Origin: Zygaena filipendulae
Lineage: Eukaryota > Arthropoda > Insecta > Lepidoptera > Zygaenidae
Reading direction: 5' to 3'
Assembly (NCBI GenBank): GCA_907165275.2
Contig: OU015660.1
Coordinates: 5,768,501-5,832,500 of the forward strand
DNA: 64,000 nt
In this document: positions 11,583 through 22,800 of the stretch, in pieces
How positions within the stretch are numbered: the first letter of the stretch is position 1
Layout of the letters: each line of letters starts with the position of its first letter
The notes under the pieces: generated by a model
Databases searched by the model: none
What the model was told of the DNA's origin: nothing
What the model saw: only the letters and a program-made list of their open reading frames with translations
Made by a program: the position numbers and the translations under genes

Positions 11583-14500
11583 ATGGACTCAAAACAATTT
11601 ATCGAGTTTATGAGATTTCAACAACAGTCTCAACAACAATTAACAGAATTGTTGCAAGCCTTAACAACACAAGCAATTCCATCAACATCAAAGACATCGG
11701 ATACAGTAAGCAACAAAATTCATAATTTTTCTAAGGATAAATTTAATCCAGAAACCACATCGGTGGATAATTTCATCGAACTTTTCGAAGCAAAATGCAG
11801 AATTTACGGAAAAGAGTACACAGATATACAAAAAGATTTGTTCATAACTTGTCTACCAGCAGATGTCTTCTACAAAATAAAAACATCATTCTTAGGTACA
11901 TTTGAGGAACGTTCTTACGAAGAACTAAAAGATAAATTATACAGTTTCTATGCAAAGCGAACGACCCGTTACAAGGCTCTTACACAATTTTGGAGCTGTA
12001 CGAGGAAAGAAGGTGAATCAATGGAAACTTATGCAAACAAAATTAAAGAGCTTAGTAAAGATTGTGGTTATGAAGGTAAGCTTTTAGAACGCCAACTACG
12101 AGACCGTTTTGCAACCGGTCTTAATCATGAAATGTTAGAAATTGATTTGAAACAGAAGTGGCCAGAACTGCAAGACCGTGATAACGATGGAAACATAACA
12201 GAAGTAACATTTCAACAAATTTTTGCTATTTCTCAATCTAGAGAACTAGCAGAAAACGATAATGCTAACAACAATAATACAGTTCAAAGAATAAAACGAA
12301 AGAGTGTGGACAAGCCCACAAACAATTACAAGCAACGAGCCCTTACGAAAGACCAATGCAAGAGGTGCGGAAAAACTGAGAAACATGACATTAATCGTTG
12401 TGAAGCTAGGAGGCACATTTGCAAAGAGTGCAATACGGAAGGCCATTTTGAAAATTGCTGCCTAAAGACAGGAAGAGCATATTTATCATCTCGACGTGGA
12501 ACATTCAACAAAAGAAACGTAAACAATGTATTGTACAAAAGAAAAAACCTTCCTAGAATAAATAGGTACTCTGCAAGTACTTCATCTGATAGCGACAGTA
12601 ACCACGACTCCGATTCAAACGTGTACAAGCTCAATACTAATAACATGAGGTGTAAAAAGATTGACGTCACCATCAACGAATTTAAATGTACTATGGACTG
12701 GGACCCAGGATCCATTTACTCAATCATAAGTACGTCATTTTGGAAAAAAATCGGATCACCTGAAATGACGGTAGGGCCGAAACTTCGTGCCTACGGCGAC
12801 CACAAATTAAAGCCTAAAGGTCTAACAGACGTCAAAGTAGAAGTCCAGGGCGTACAAAAGATTGTGCCAGTAGTTGTAATGAAACATGCTAACCCTATGC
12901 TCTTCGGACTTCAATGGAGCGAAATGTTCAACATGAACTTTCCCAGTTCAGTTTACTCGATACAAAGTCAAACAACGTCACTCAAACAAATAATTGACGC
13001 TCACAAAGAACTTTTTGATGACAAACTAGGAGCAGTGAAAAATTATGAAGTTAATGTTCATATAAAACCTGGAACTGAACCCAAACACCTACCGGCCAGA
13101 CCAATCAAATTTAGTATTCGAAAAAATGTTGAATTTGAACTTGAACGGCTAATGCAAGAAGGGATTATTGAAAAAGTAGATCCTAACAAAACAGCGATTG
13201 AATGGGCTACACCTACTGTAAACGTTTTGAAACCAAATGGAAAAATAAGAATTTGTGGAGACTATCGCACGACTATCAATCCAGTGTTAGTAACCCATAC
13301 TCACCCCATACCACAATTTGATCATTTGAGACAACGTCTTGCTGACGGAGATAAGTATTCAAAAATTGATTTGAAAGATGCTTATTTACAATTTAAATTA
13401 GCACCTGAATCAAAGAAATATTTAACAATATCGACCCATAAAGGTTATTTCCAATATAACAGAATGCCTTTTGGAATTTCTACGGCACCTTCAATTTTTC
13501 AACATTATCTCGAGAACCTACTAGATAATATTCCTCACATAGCGATTTATTTTGATGACATAGCTGTCACTGGAAAAAATAACGAAAGTCACCTAAAAAC
13601 GCTGACTGAAGTGCTCAACAGACTCAACAAAGCTGGAATGAAAGTAAACCTAAAAAAATGCACCTTTCTTCAACCTGAAATAGAATATCTTGGACATACT
13701 ATCAGCAAACATGGAGTTCATCCCACTAAATCAAAAATCGAAGCTATCCTAAACGCACAACCTCCTGAAAACATGAAAGAGCTACGATCTTTCTTAGGTT
13801 TAGTAAATTTTTACGAACGATTCATACCTAATCTACACAGTATATGCGCAGACTTGCACACACTTACAGGACATAGACAAAACTGGAAATGGACTGATTA
13901 TGAAAACTCAATATTCGAGAAAACAAATAAAGGTATAGCAAAATCTAAACCTCTAATTGCATTTAATGAGAAACTACCATTATTTTTAGCGTGTGATGCT
14001 TCAGAAAAAGGAATTGGTGCTGTCCTATATCATAAAATTAATAATATCGAAAAACCGATAGCTTTCGCATCCAGGAAGTTAAAACAAGCGGAGAGTAAGT
14101 ATTCTGTTATTGACCGAGAAGCACTTGCAATATTTTTCGGAGTAACAAAATTTGACCAGTATCTACGCGGATCTAAATTTATACTCGTAACAGATCACAA
14201 ACCACTTATTCATTTACTGGGAACAAATCGTAACTTACCAAAACTGGTAAACAACAGACTGATCCGATGGGCCTTAATGATCGGCAGCTATAATTATGAT
14301 ATTGAATATACAAAAGGTAAAAACAACATACTCGCCGACCCCCTATCAAGACTACCGAATCCTAACGAACAACCATCTACAGCAGAATGTACAGTCAACA
14401 AAATCGTACAAAAGATCAGTGAGTCAATGATTAATGAGATAGCGATAAACGTAGAAACTATCAAAGAACATACTAAAAGGGACGTAACACTTTTGAAGGT

Positions 14501-15713
14501 AGGACAACATCTTAGAACGAATTGGAGTTCTTATAGTTACGATGACAATTCTTTACAAGCATATTTTAAAAAGCGTAACGAACTATCAATGGAAAATGAT
14601 ATCCTAATGTGGCAAGGCCGAATTGTTATACCAGCCTCTATGAGGAAACTCATACTGAAATACCTCCATAGGGGACATCCAGGTATATCAGCTATGAGAG
14701 AACTTGCGCGTTTTTACGTCTGGTGGCCATCATTAGAAGAAGATATCAACAATTATGTCAAAATGTGCAGTGGTTGTCAAGAAAACAGACCAAATAATTC
14801 AGAACTTCCAATTTTTTCATGGTCTATACCGAATAAGGTTTGGGAGAGAATACATGTCGATTTCGCAGGTCCATTTCTAGGAAAATATTGGTTGGTCCTC
14901 TGTGATGCCCTGTCGAAATGGATAGAAGTAAAACCAATGAACAAAACGACCACTGACAAACTATGTGAAGAACTCAGTAACATTTTTACAACTTTTGGTT
15001 TACCGGAAATTATAGTATCCGACAACGGCCCACAATTTACATCAGAAACCTTTATGAAATACTGCAAGAGGAGAGGCATAACACACATCAAAGCATCTCC
15101 ATATCATCCACGAACGAATGGGTTGGCAGAACGTTTAGTACGCACTTTTAAAACACGGATGTCCAGCGGAAACACGCATAACAGTAACATAACTGAAGAA
15201 CTTCAAGATTTCCTATTCACGTACCGGAACACCCCACACAATACTACATCGAAATCCCCAGCGTTTATGATGTTTGGCAGACAACTTAATTGCATATTAG
15301 ACAATGCGCGCCCTAATACCCGAAAAACACTGCACCACAAACAAGTGAAGGCGAATATTTTAATCGATAATCAACCTGTACACAAGCACATGAATAATAG
15401 CCCCGTTTACGTGAAGACAAAAGAAGAATCTACATGGAAACCGGCAACAATAGAGAGGAGAACAAACAAATACTCGTATGAGATCAAAACACCGGAGGGT
15501 GTAGTGAGACGAAGACATGCCGACCATATAAGGCCGCGCATGAGCGAAGAAGTGGAAGAAAATGACACACGGAGCACACCTTCTCATATACCCACGATGG
15601 TATGCTCTGAACAAAATCCACTACCTACACCTGAACAAAATCTACCACATATTTTACGCAGAAGCACGAGGACAATCAGACCACCTCGTCGTCTTATCGA
15701 AGAGTTGTCTTAG
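11583..15713 (+). CDS. Gag-Pol polyprotein of the Ty3/Gypsy element
   Basis: A single 1,376-residue frame. Gag occupies about residues 1-300 and ends with two zinc knuckles (CKRCGKTEKHDINRC and CKECNTEGHFENCC, about 259-293). The protease core is DWDPGSIYSII (about 371), where the usual D-T/S-G has Pro in the middle position. Reverse transcriptase has KIDLKDAYLQFKL and the active-site YFDD near 655. RNase H has ACDASEKGIGAVLYH near 803 and VTDHKPL. Integrase has the HHCC finger ending CSGCQ, then the catalytic D (HVDFAGPF, about 1089), D (VSDNGPQFTSE, about 1145) and E (TNGLAERL, about 1181). Gag and pol are fused in one frame, with no frameshift. The order protease-RT-RNase H-integrase is typical of Ty3/Gypsy; the layout resembles the K02A2.6-like animal lineage (inference). 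Confidence 0.95.
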   Translation: MDSKQFIEFMRFQQQSQQQLTELLQALTTQAIPSTSKTSDTVSNKIHNFSKDKFNPETTSVDNFIELFEAKCRIYGKEYTDIQKDLFITCLPADVFYKIKTSFLGTFEERSYEELKDKLYSFYAKRTTRYKALTQFWSCTRKEGESMETYANKIKELSKDCGYEGKLLERQLRDRFATGLNHEMLEIDLKQKWPELQDRDNDGNITEVTFQQIFAISQSRELAENDNANNNNTVQRIKRKSVDKPTNNYKQRALTKDQCKRCGKTEKHDINRCEARRHICKECNTEGHFENCCLKTGRAYLSSRRGTFNKRNVNNVLYKRKNLPRINRYSASTSSDSDSNHDSDSNVYKLNTNNMRCKKIDVTINEFKCTMDWDPGSIYSIISTSFWKKIGSPEMTVGPKLRAYGDHKLKPKGLTDVKVEVQGVQKIVPVVVMKHANPMLFGLQWSEMFNMNFPSSVYSIQSQTTSLKQIIDAHKELFDDKLGAVKNYEVNVHIKPGTEPKHLPARPIKFSIRKNVEFELERLMQEGIIEKVDPNKTAIEWATPTVNVLKPNGKIRICGDYRTTINPVLVTHTHPIPQFDHLRQRLADGDKYSKIDLKDAYLQFKLAPESKKYLTISTHKGYFQYNRMPFGISTAPSIFQHYLENLLDNIPHIAIYFDDIAVTGKNNESHLKTLTEVLNRLNKAGMKVNLKKCTFLQPEIEYLGHTISKHGVHPTKSKIEAILNAQPPENMKELRSFLGLVNFYERFIPNLHSICADLHTLTGHRQNWKWTDYENSIFEKTNKGIAKSKPLIAFNEKLPLFLACDASEKGIGAVLYHKINNIEKPIAFASRKLKQAESKYSVIDREALAIFFGVTKFDQYLRGSKFILVTDHKPLIHLLGTNRNLPKLVNNRLIRWALMIGSYNYDIEYTKGKNNILADPLSRLPNPNEQPSTAECTVNKIVQKISESMINEIAINVETIKEHTKRDVTLLKVGQHLRTNWSSYSYDDNSLQAYFKKRNELSMENDILMWQGRIVIPASMRKLILKYLHRGHPGISAMRELARFYVWWPSLEEDINNYVKMCSGCQENRPNNSELPIFSWSIPNKVWERIHVDFAGPFLGKYWLVLCDALSKWIEVKPMNKTTTDKLCEELSNIFTTFGLPEIIVSDNGPQFTSETFMKYCKRRGITHIKASPYHPRTNGLAERLVRTFKTRMSSGNTHNSNITEELQDFLFTYRNTPHNTTSKSPAFMMFGRQLNCILDNARPNTRKTLHHKQVKANILIDNQPVHKHMNNSPVYVKTKEESTWKPATIERRTNKYSYEIKTPEGVVRRRHADHIRPRMSEEVEENDTRSTPSHIPTMVCSEQNPLPTPEQNLPHILRRSTRTIRPPRRLIEELS

Positions 15714-15728
15714 GTAGATGGGGAGGAA

Positions 15729-15841
15729 TGCTATGTAGTCAACCTCCTTAATGTTTGAAAAATGATATAGTTTACTTTTCTGTTCTCTGTCAATTTATTA
15801 TAGATTTCGTGTCAACTAAAATGTGTTTTCAATTTACATTA
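15729..15841 (+). repeat. 3' LTR of the Ty3/Gypsy element
   Basis: Identical to 11438-11550 on direct comparison. It is preceded by the purine-rich tract 15715-15728. Confidence 0.93.
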
Positions 15842-15846
15842 ATCTG

Positions 15847-16416
15847 TACCTTAAATACATGCATCACCCTTGATTATTTCAGAAATAAATGAAATTTTAA
15901 CCGTCGAGAACCTGTATCACGCACATACAGGCACAGGACAGTTCAAATTTCAAAAAAACTTTTGTTAGCAATACATAGATGGCGCAATATTAATACAATA
16001 ATGATTAGCCAAGCTTGGTAAAAAATCCTATAGAGCAGATAGCAGACAGTAGATATATAATATGATAATAGGCATCTATAGCTATTATTTTTTACTAGAT
16101 GTTTTTATAGCTGTATTATTGTAAAGTTTCATTAAAGTCCATTCAGTAGTTTTTGCGTAAAAACGTAACAAACATCCATACAATCCATACAAACTTTATA
16201 ATATAATGATTTTTAGAATAATAAGTAAGGATTTCTTTTATTAAAACTAATCGAGTAGTAGTAAAAGCCCAGTAAGCAAAGACGTCTTGTTGCCGCTAAC
16301 ATTTCGACGTCCTCCCTTGTCGCTAGCAGTTGCTAGCTCCAAGACAACTGAACGCCGCCAGCCGCAGCTCTTTTCCATCGATCGCGCGGTCGCACGAGCG
16401 ACGGGACAAGGCAGCG
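15847..16416. other. Intergenic stretch, repeat fragments only
   Basis: About 16080-16215 contains a degraded interspersed repeat tail (TCATTAAAGTCCATTCAGTAGTTTTTGCG.. then AACAAACATCCATACAA). The remainder is AT-rich with nothing recognised. Confidence 0.5.
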
Positions 16417-16641
16417 TTTACACTCGAGCCTCGTACCTGGCCACAAGACGAAGCACGAGGCGAGGTGCGAGGCGCGAATGTAAACGCCGATAAAATAGCG
16501 TTTACACCTAGTTTACACTGGCGAGAGAGTATTATTTTCTTTGCACTCGCGCCTCGTACCTGGCCACAAGACGAAGCACGAGGCGAGGTACGAGGCGCGA
16601 GTGTAAATCCCGTATCACGCGTACGCGAGTGTAAATCTCGT
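16417..16641. repeat. Tandem palindromic GC-rich element upstream of SWT1
   Basis: Two similar near-palindromes of about 70 bp: each has TTTACACTCG.GCCTCGTACC on the left, CTGGCCACAAGACGAAGCACG in the middle and GAGGCGCGA.TGTAAA on the right. The 3' part (CGCGAGTGTAAATCCCGTATC) is the inverse of the start of the 10300 element, so both belong to one family. Confidence 0.65.
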
Positions 16642-16660
16642 ATTAGAGATACTACCGTAT
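16642..16660 (+). promoter_or_regulatory. Second copy of the 19-base shared motif
   Basis: Identical to 6618-6636; it lies 193 bp upstream of the SWT1 start codon and directly abuts the palindromic element to its left. Confidence 0.4.
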
Positions 16661-16852
16661 GTTTTATGTTTGTAAACATTGGAGATACCTACTTATTTTT
16701 CTTGTAATTTGTGATTGTTGTGTGGTCGTGATTGTGAATGAAGAACAAGAAAATTTTTGTTAAATTACTTCTCTGTTCTTTTTGATCTTTAATCCAGTTT
16801 GAATTCAGTTCAGTTTATCATTTTGAATCTTTATCTTTACAATTTGTGCATA

Positions 16853-19800
16853 ATGGCAGAAGATCCTGGTATTAGCGATTTTGACCGTTTTAAAGAAACA
16901 AAAGCAGTTGAGTTGATAGGTAACTCTTGGATAGTGTGCAGATCCAAGTCTTATTCAAATCGAATTTACTACTTTAATACCTTAACTGGTAAATCTTCCT
17001 GGAATTTGAGTGAAGCAGAGGTAAGAGTTTTGTTTAGCAATTTCGGTTTTTGTTTTAATATGAATTACAGTGTCCTGAATGCAGTGATCACTAACCCATC
17101 TAGTTAAGTACATGAAGTGTAGATTAGAAACTTTTTTTTTATGTTAAGAATTTAACCCAGTTTTAAATTTGCAGATAAGAAAAGCTAAACAAAGAACAAA
17201 TAATTTAGAAAATTCTTCTGATAACTGTCCAGAACCGAGAGAACCACCTTTTGTACTGCCTAACAAAGAATGCAATACTACTGAAAATACCTCACCTTCA
17301 AAAATATACAGCAAAGAGTTATATAATAGTCAGCTCTCAAGCCAACCATCTACATTCACTACATTAACATCTCATCAGTGCTCAAATTGTCTAACATTAA
17401 ACCCGGTGCCTCAACCTGTAGTAAACATACCAATACCTGCTTTCAGTCGTGAAGTATGGGCTATCCCACCACCTTGTCAGATATTCAATGCCCAAAATGT
17501 GTCTTCTATAGGTAATAATATAGGAACATCAATGAATGTTGACTTCAACAGTTACGGTAACAATGCCGCTTATAGTGTACCTGTGATAAATGACATTTCA
17601 ACAAGTCTTTCAAAACATAACAGTGTTAGTGAACCATATTTCATGAGAAAGTATAGAAACCAATACTATCAGAAAAACATTAAGGCTCGTCTTGGTAGAG
17701 GCACTACTGTGCCCTCAGATTATAAACATGATTCTTTTAAATTTAGTGCTAGAAATGAAGATAACATGAACATACCATGCAAAATACGAGATCTGAGAGA
17801 GGTGTTAATATATAAAAAATATCACATAGATGGTAAGTACTGTGGTTATTGTGCTCCTATTTATAAACAGTATTTAAAACTTGAAAGGTATAAGTCTTTG
17901 TCTGCTACAAAATATATCTAATATATTAATATAAAATTTTTTATACAATTTTAACCATCTGCCTTAGAGTACCACGAACATTTTGGCACAAACTTTAATA
18001 AATTGGTGAAAGATAATTATGATAGAAGTCGAAAAAATATTTAAATCTAGTGTGTGTGGAGAGAAAATGAAAATAAAGGTTCTTTACCTTTAATTTTTAA
18101 TTTAAATTGGTCTTGGTACGTAATTTTAACAGCAGACTGAATGGTTTTGAGTTAAGTTTATGTCAGATTTGTTATTATTAAATCTTAATTAATTCTTTTT
18201 GACAAAGAGTAAAATTGCTTCTAACCTTTTGTCCATGTAATGAAATTATATTAAAATTGTAAAAAATCAATGCAATCAATGCCACTGCTCAGAGTCTGTT
18301 GGAAGACCATCAGCTTAGTAAGAACATGCCCTAAAAGTTTATTAGCATTGATTTTGGCAATCAAAGGTGGCTCAAATTAAACAAGACAAAACAAATAAAG
18401 TTGGGACGTGTTTATATACTGTAATGTGGTGGTTTCTTAAAATACAGTAACTATTCTTTAAAAATATTTTCAGCATATAGCGAAAGATTTTCTTCCAATC
18501 AACATGAGTGTCAGAGGAATGCAAGCCAAAAACCTTTGCAAGGTGAATGTGCATCTGATACTTTAATGTCAAAAGATTATGATGAGGAAGATTCTTCTGA
18601 TGAAGAGTGGTTGAGTGTAATATATTATTACTATTATATTCGTAATTATTTATGACTAACTGCCACCAAGTTTCATCCACGTTTTATGTTGTGGTATTGC
18701 CCTTACGGGTTGAATAACAAAAATTTCTAAATAATGAATTATTTTATTCGAAAACAAGCATTTAAATACCTGTTTGCATGATTCTAACTTAACAACAGTT
18801 CCATACCCATAAAACCAAAGTCTTGGGCAAAATAACGCGATAGGTGTCCACTCGCTACGACCTCCAACAACAACAACACTGTTGGTCTAGTCCGTAGTGA
18901 TTACCTTCTCTCTGGTCTAGTCACTAGACCAACAGTGTTGTCAATGTTCTGTTTTTTTACATTTGTTAACCACTAGGGCCCCTTACAACTTGTACCCTTA
19001 CCCTTGTACCCTTTACGGTGATTAGCTGTTCCCCGCATTAATTCCGGAGTTCCCGCGGGAATTCCGGAATTAAAACTATCCTATCTTTTAAGTTGGACCA
19101 TATCATAAATGGTTACAAAATTTTATCAAAATCCGTTCATTAGTTTCGGAGTCCTTCGCGGACAAACAACGTGACACGTGATTTATACATATTAAGATAG
19201 ACTAGCTGTCCCCCGCGATTTCATCCGCGGTAATTTCGGAGTTCCCGCGAAAATTCCGGGAAAAAAGTGCTGTAGTTTACGGTGATAAGCAGTTCCCCGT
19301 ATTGATTCCGAAGTTCCCGCGGGAATTCCGGTATAAAAACTATCCTATCTTTTAAGTTGGATGGATAAATGGTTACAAAATTTTATCAAAATCCGTTCAG
19401 TAGTTTCGGAGTCCATCGCGGACAAACAACGTGACACGTGATTAAAGTTATGAATACAAACCTCGCATAAACAACCTAACAATATAGGTATTTATTTTAT
19501 TGTGACTTATAACAATTTTTTTGTCTGACTCCGGGCAACCTGATAGTAGGTATTTAAATTATAATTCCACTCTCTAGGTAAACGCTCCAGAAGGCAGATT
19601 ATATTCAGACCTAGCTGACTTTAGAAATCTTGCCAGTTCAAATGCTATAAAACACCCCTGGTACATAGTGGCTGGATTTGATGTTTTATTGAAAAGATTG
19701 AAGATTTTAGATGTGCTCATCAGTTCAGGTATGTTTTTTTGACCTTAGTCGTCTACTGCATCCTCGTAAGGAACTCCGCGGCAATCGCTGCGCTAACCTT

Positions 19801-22800
19801 ACCCAGCCGGGCCTAGCGGTCTACACCAAATTGTAATGTCACCACTATTCAAGAGCTTTTCTGTCCCAACGGCTGTCAGGTCCTACAGGGCATTACCGTA
19901 ATATAGTCCTTACCGTAATATAGTACTACTTTAATGATCATTCATTTCAGATGATGAATGTATACTTATGGTTCCTGAGGCAGTGAGGTCGACAATTCAA
20001 GCGGCGTGCCGTGATGTCAACTCGGACAATGTAAAACAGGCCAGAATCACTATGAGACAGCTTGATCAGTGGTTCAACAGTGGGAGAGTGACAATTCGTC
20101 GTAGTGGTGAGAGTTAGCTATTTCTAGTCAGTCGATTAAACAGATTACCCCCGGCCCCGCCCTCAGCGCGTACGCGCCCTACGCCAATCTATAAGTTCTT
20201 GTTTTATAAAGTACTATAGCTTTTCCCTGCGGTTTCATCCGCGTTAACTTCGGAGTTGCCGCCGGAATTCCGGGTTACAATATAGACTATATGTTACTTA
20301 GGGATCATGTAGCATTCTAGGTGAGAGAGGTGTAGAAAAACTTTTGAGTTAAATTGTAACAAATAAACAAACAAGCAAAAATACACCACCGGTCTTAGAG
20401 GGAACTTAAAGGAACATCCCCTTTTTTATTTATTGTGTTAGCTTGTTTTTGTGTCTTGTGTTGTTCCTGTGTCTCTGCATCTATAGACATCAAGTGACTA
20501 TAGCCAAGCCTTGAATCCCACTTTTTGGTATCGATCGATTGATTATTTACAGATGAACATAGTTTAATTAAACTCGAAGATTTGAGCTCCTGCATACTAA
20601 ACTGTTGTTTAAACCTGCTAGATCAGAAATACCATGTTGTAAGTACGTTTCGTTTATTATATCCGATTTCGGAGTCAGTAAAGACTAAACTGTTGAATTC
20701 CTTTATTCCTACACTAGGTTGTGATTATCCAAATACAGTCACAACACAAAGTTAAATTATATTTTTTTGGATTATGGTTTAATATTTATTTTTTTCTTAT
20801 TATTCAAGATTTTATTATGCAGTAAGAAGGAGAAATATAAATACAATTATGTTACATGCTTATCAACATTCACAATTAAGGAAGTAAAGGAAATGTTAAC
20901 AATTAAAATTTCTAAAGAAGTTTCAAAGGTTGTTAAAAGTTTTAGGAAAAAGTTAGTTCCTGATGATCTGGCGACCAACCAACCCACTGGTAAGGAAACA
21001 TTAGATAGTGGAGTTCAGACAGAGTTCTCTATTTGTGATCAACATGATGTTACAGATGTTATCAATGATCAGGCTGGGGCTAATGATAAACAAATTAATT
21101 TTTGTAACAAAGAAATAAAGGATACACATATGAGGAACATTAATAATGGTTCCAAACTAAATAATTTACCAAAAAGAACATTAAAATTACCATTTAATGT
21201 TCCTAGTAGTAAAACAAATACATATTTAGGTCATGGAAAGGCCTTTAAGTGGCGCCGAAGAAGAAATTTACCAGATTCACAAAATATGGCCATCAAAACA
21301 AGTGCAACCAAACAAACTGAATGTGAACGAACCAATATAATAAACGACAGTATCAACAATAACAATATTGATAAGGTGTCGTGTCTAAGTCAATCTAATG
21401 AGGCACACATCTTACATAATAATATACAGAGTAGTACCAATTTAGGTGAAAATGTAGAAAGCGATGCTAGTAGTTGCATTATAATACAAAGAGATTTAGG
21501 CGAAAAAAATATTACTGAAGAATCGACATTTGGTTTCACTTCTAATTCTGTAAGCAACGCCGATTGTGACAGTGTACTTGTCAACAACTATGAGAATGTT
21601 GGGGAAAATAAAAAATATATATTTGTAGTTACCGACTTTGTAATGGGAAAATCTTTACGAATGCGAAGTGATGAATGGGTTTCGAGATTTGTTCAAATAA
21701 TGGAAGAAGCTTTAACTCTAGTTTTACTTCGAGACCCGAAAATTTTAAACCCGAGACCACCACCTTGGACGCTTATTGAAGCTACAGATTGCATTATAGT
21801 AAGATACATAGATAAGTTTATAAGAGATGCTGGTAATAAATTGTTAGAAACCCTTAATAAAGTTAGTAAAAATGGTAAGCTAAATGAATGAAACAAACTA
21901 ATTTATTGAATATGCATATAAATTAATTTAAAAAATTATTGTGGCTTTGTTTCAGGAAATGTCGACCATAATATGAAACCAGAGCAATATATGGAAATGT
22001 ATAGTCACGGGGTGTATCTAATTGAGTCATTACAAGTAAGACAAATGTAGATGTAGACTTCTTATAGTCTAAAGTGAGTTTGTTTGTTACGCTTTCACGC
22101 CTTAACGGCTCTATCGATCACCATGAAATTCTGCATAGACGTTGACAACGTCTATCCAGAATTTCATGCAGAATTTCATTTCAATGGGGTACAAAAAAGA
22201 ACATAGCGTACTTTTTTCGCGTAATTCCCACAGGAGCACCGAAATAAACTCGGGTAAAACCGTGAGGAACAACTAGTTATGACATAATAAAAAAACTAAC
22301 AAAATTTAAAAAATAAAAAATTATGATATAATTTTTTACGCAGCTTTTTTGTCTTTTAGAATGTTCTGCGTGACTTTTTTGACCTGCAAGCCGCTAAAGT
22401 ATCGCTATTAAATTTGTTGAATGAAATCCGAAATGCAAGATCTGAGCCTGCGCATATTTATTCATTCACTGACACAAATAATGCTCTTCAAGATAAAATT
22501 TCACAATCTAATATTCGAGGTAAGATTCTTGCTTCATGGTAATGTTTATGTATTTATTTTCAACTAGCTTTGCCCCGCGGTTTCACCCGCGTGAAAGTTT
22601 TTATGTAACAACTTTTTTCCCGACATCCGATTTCAATGAAACAAAGCCTATATGTAGCTCCAGGCTAAGCTTAATCTCCCTGTGAAAACCGCATGACAAT
22701 CGGTTCAGTAGATGCGGAGATTATCGCGAACAGACAGACAGACAGAAAAGAATTTTAAAAACTGTTTTTTAGGCTTGGTTACTCTTCTTTAATCACCCCT

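Larger units (their letters stand above)
11438..15841 (+). mobile_element. Complete Ty3/Gypsy LTR retrotransposon
   Basis: The 4,404-bp element has 113-bp LTRs at 11438-11550 and 15729-15841 that I read as identical base for base. It is flanked by the 5-bp duplication ATCTG (11433-11437 and 15842-15846). After the 5' LTR comes TTGGCGACGAATAACGGG, the position of the tRNA primer-binding site, and before the 3' LTR is the purine tract GATGGGGAGGAA. One open reading frame covers gag and pol; there is no envelope gene. Identical LTRs plus an intact frame point to a recent insertion. The LTRs are short for this superfamily. Confidence 0.95.

Noticed and set aside
12246..12715. Minus-strand frames within the Ty3 element
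   Set aside because: Shadows of the gag-pol frame.
20718..20755. Possible extra SWT1 exon after the acceptor CACTAG at 20716
   Set aside because: It does not join in phase to the next exon; using the acceptor at 20808 gives YHVILLCSKKEK, which aligns with the PIN family.
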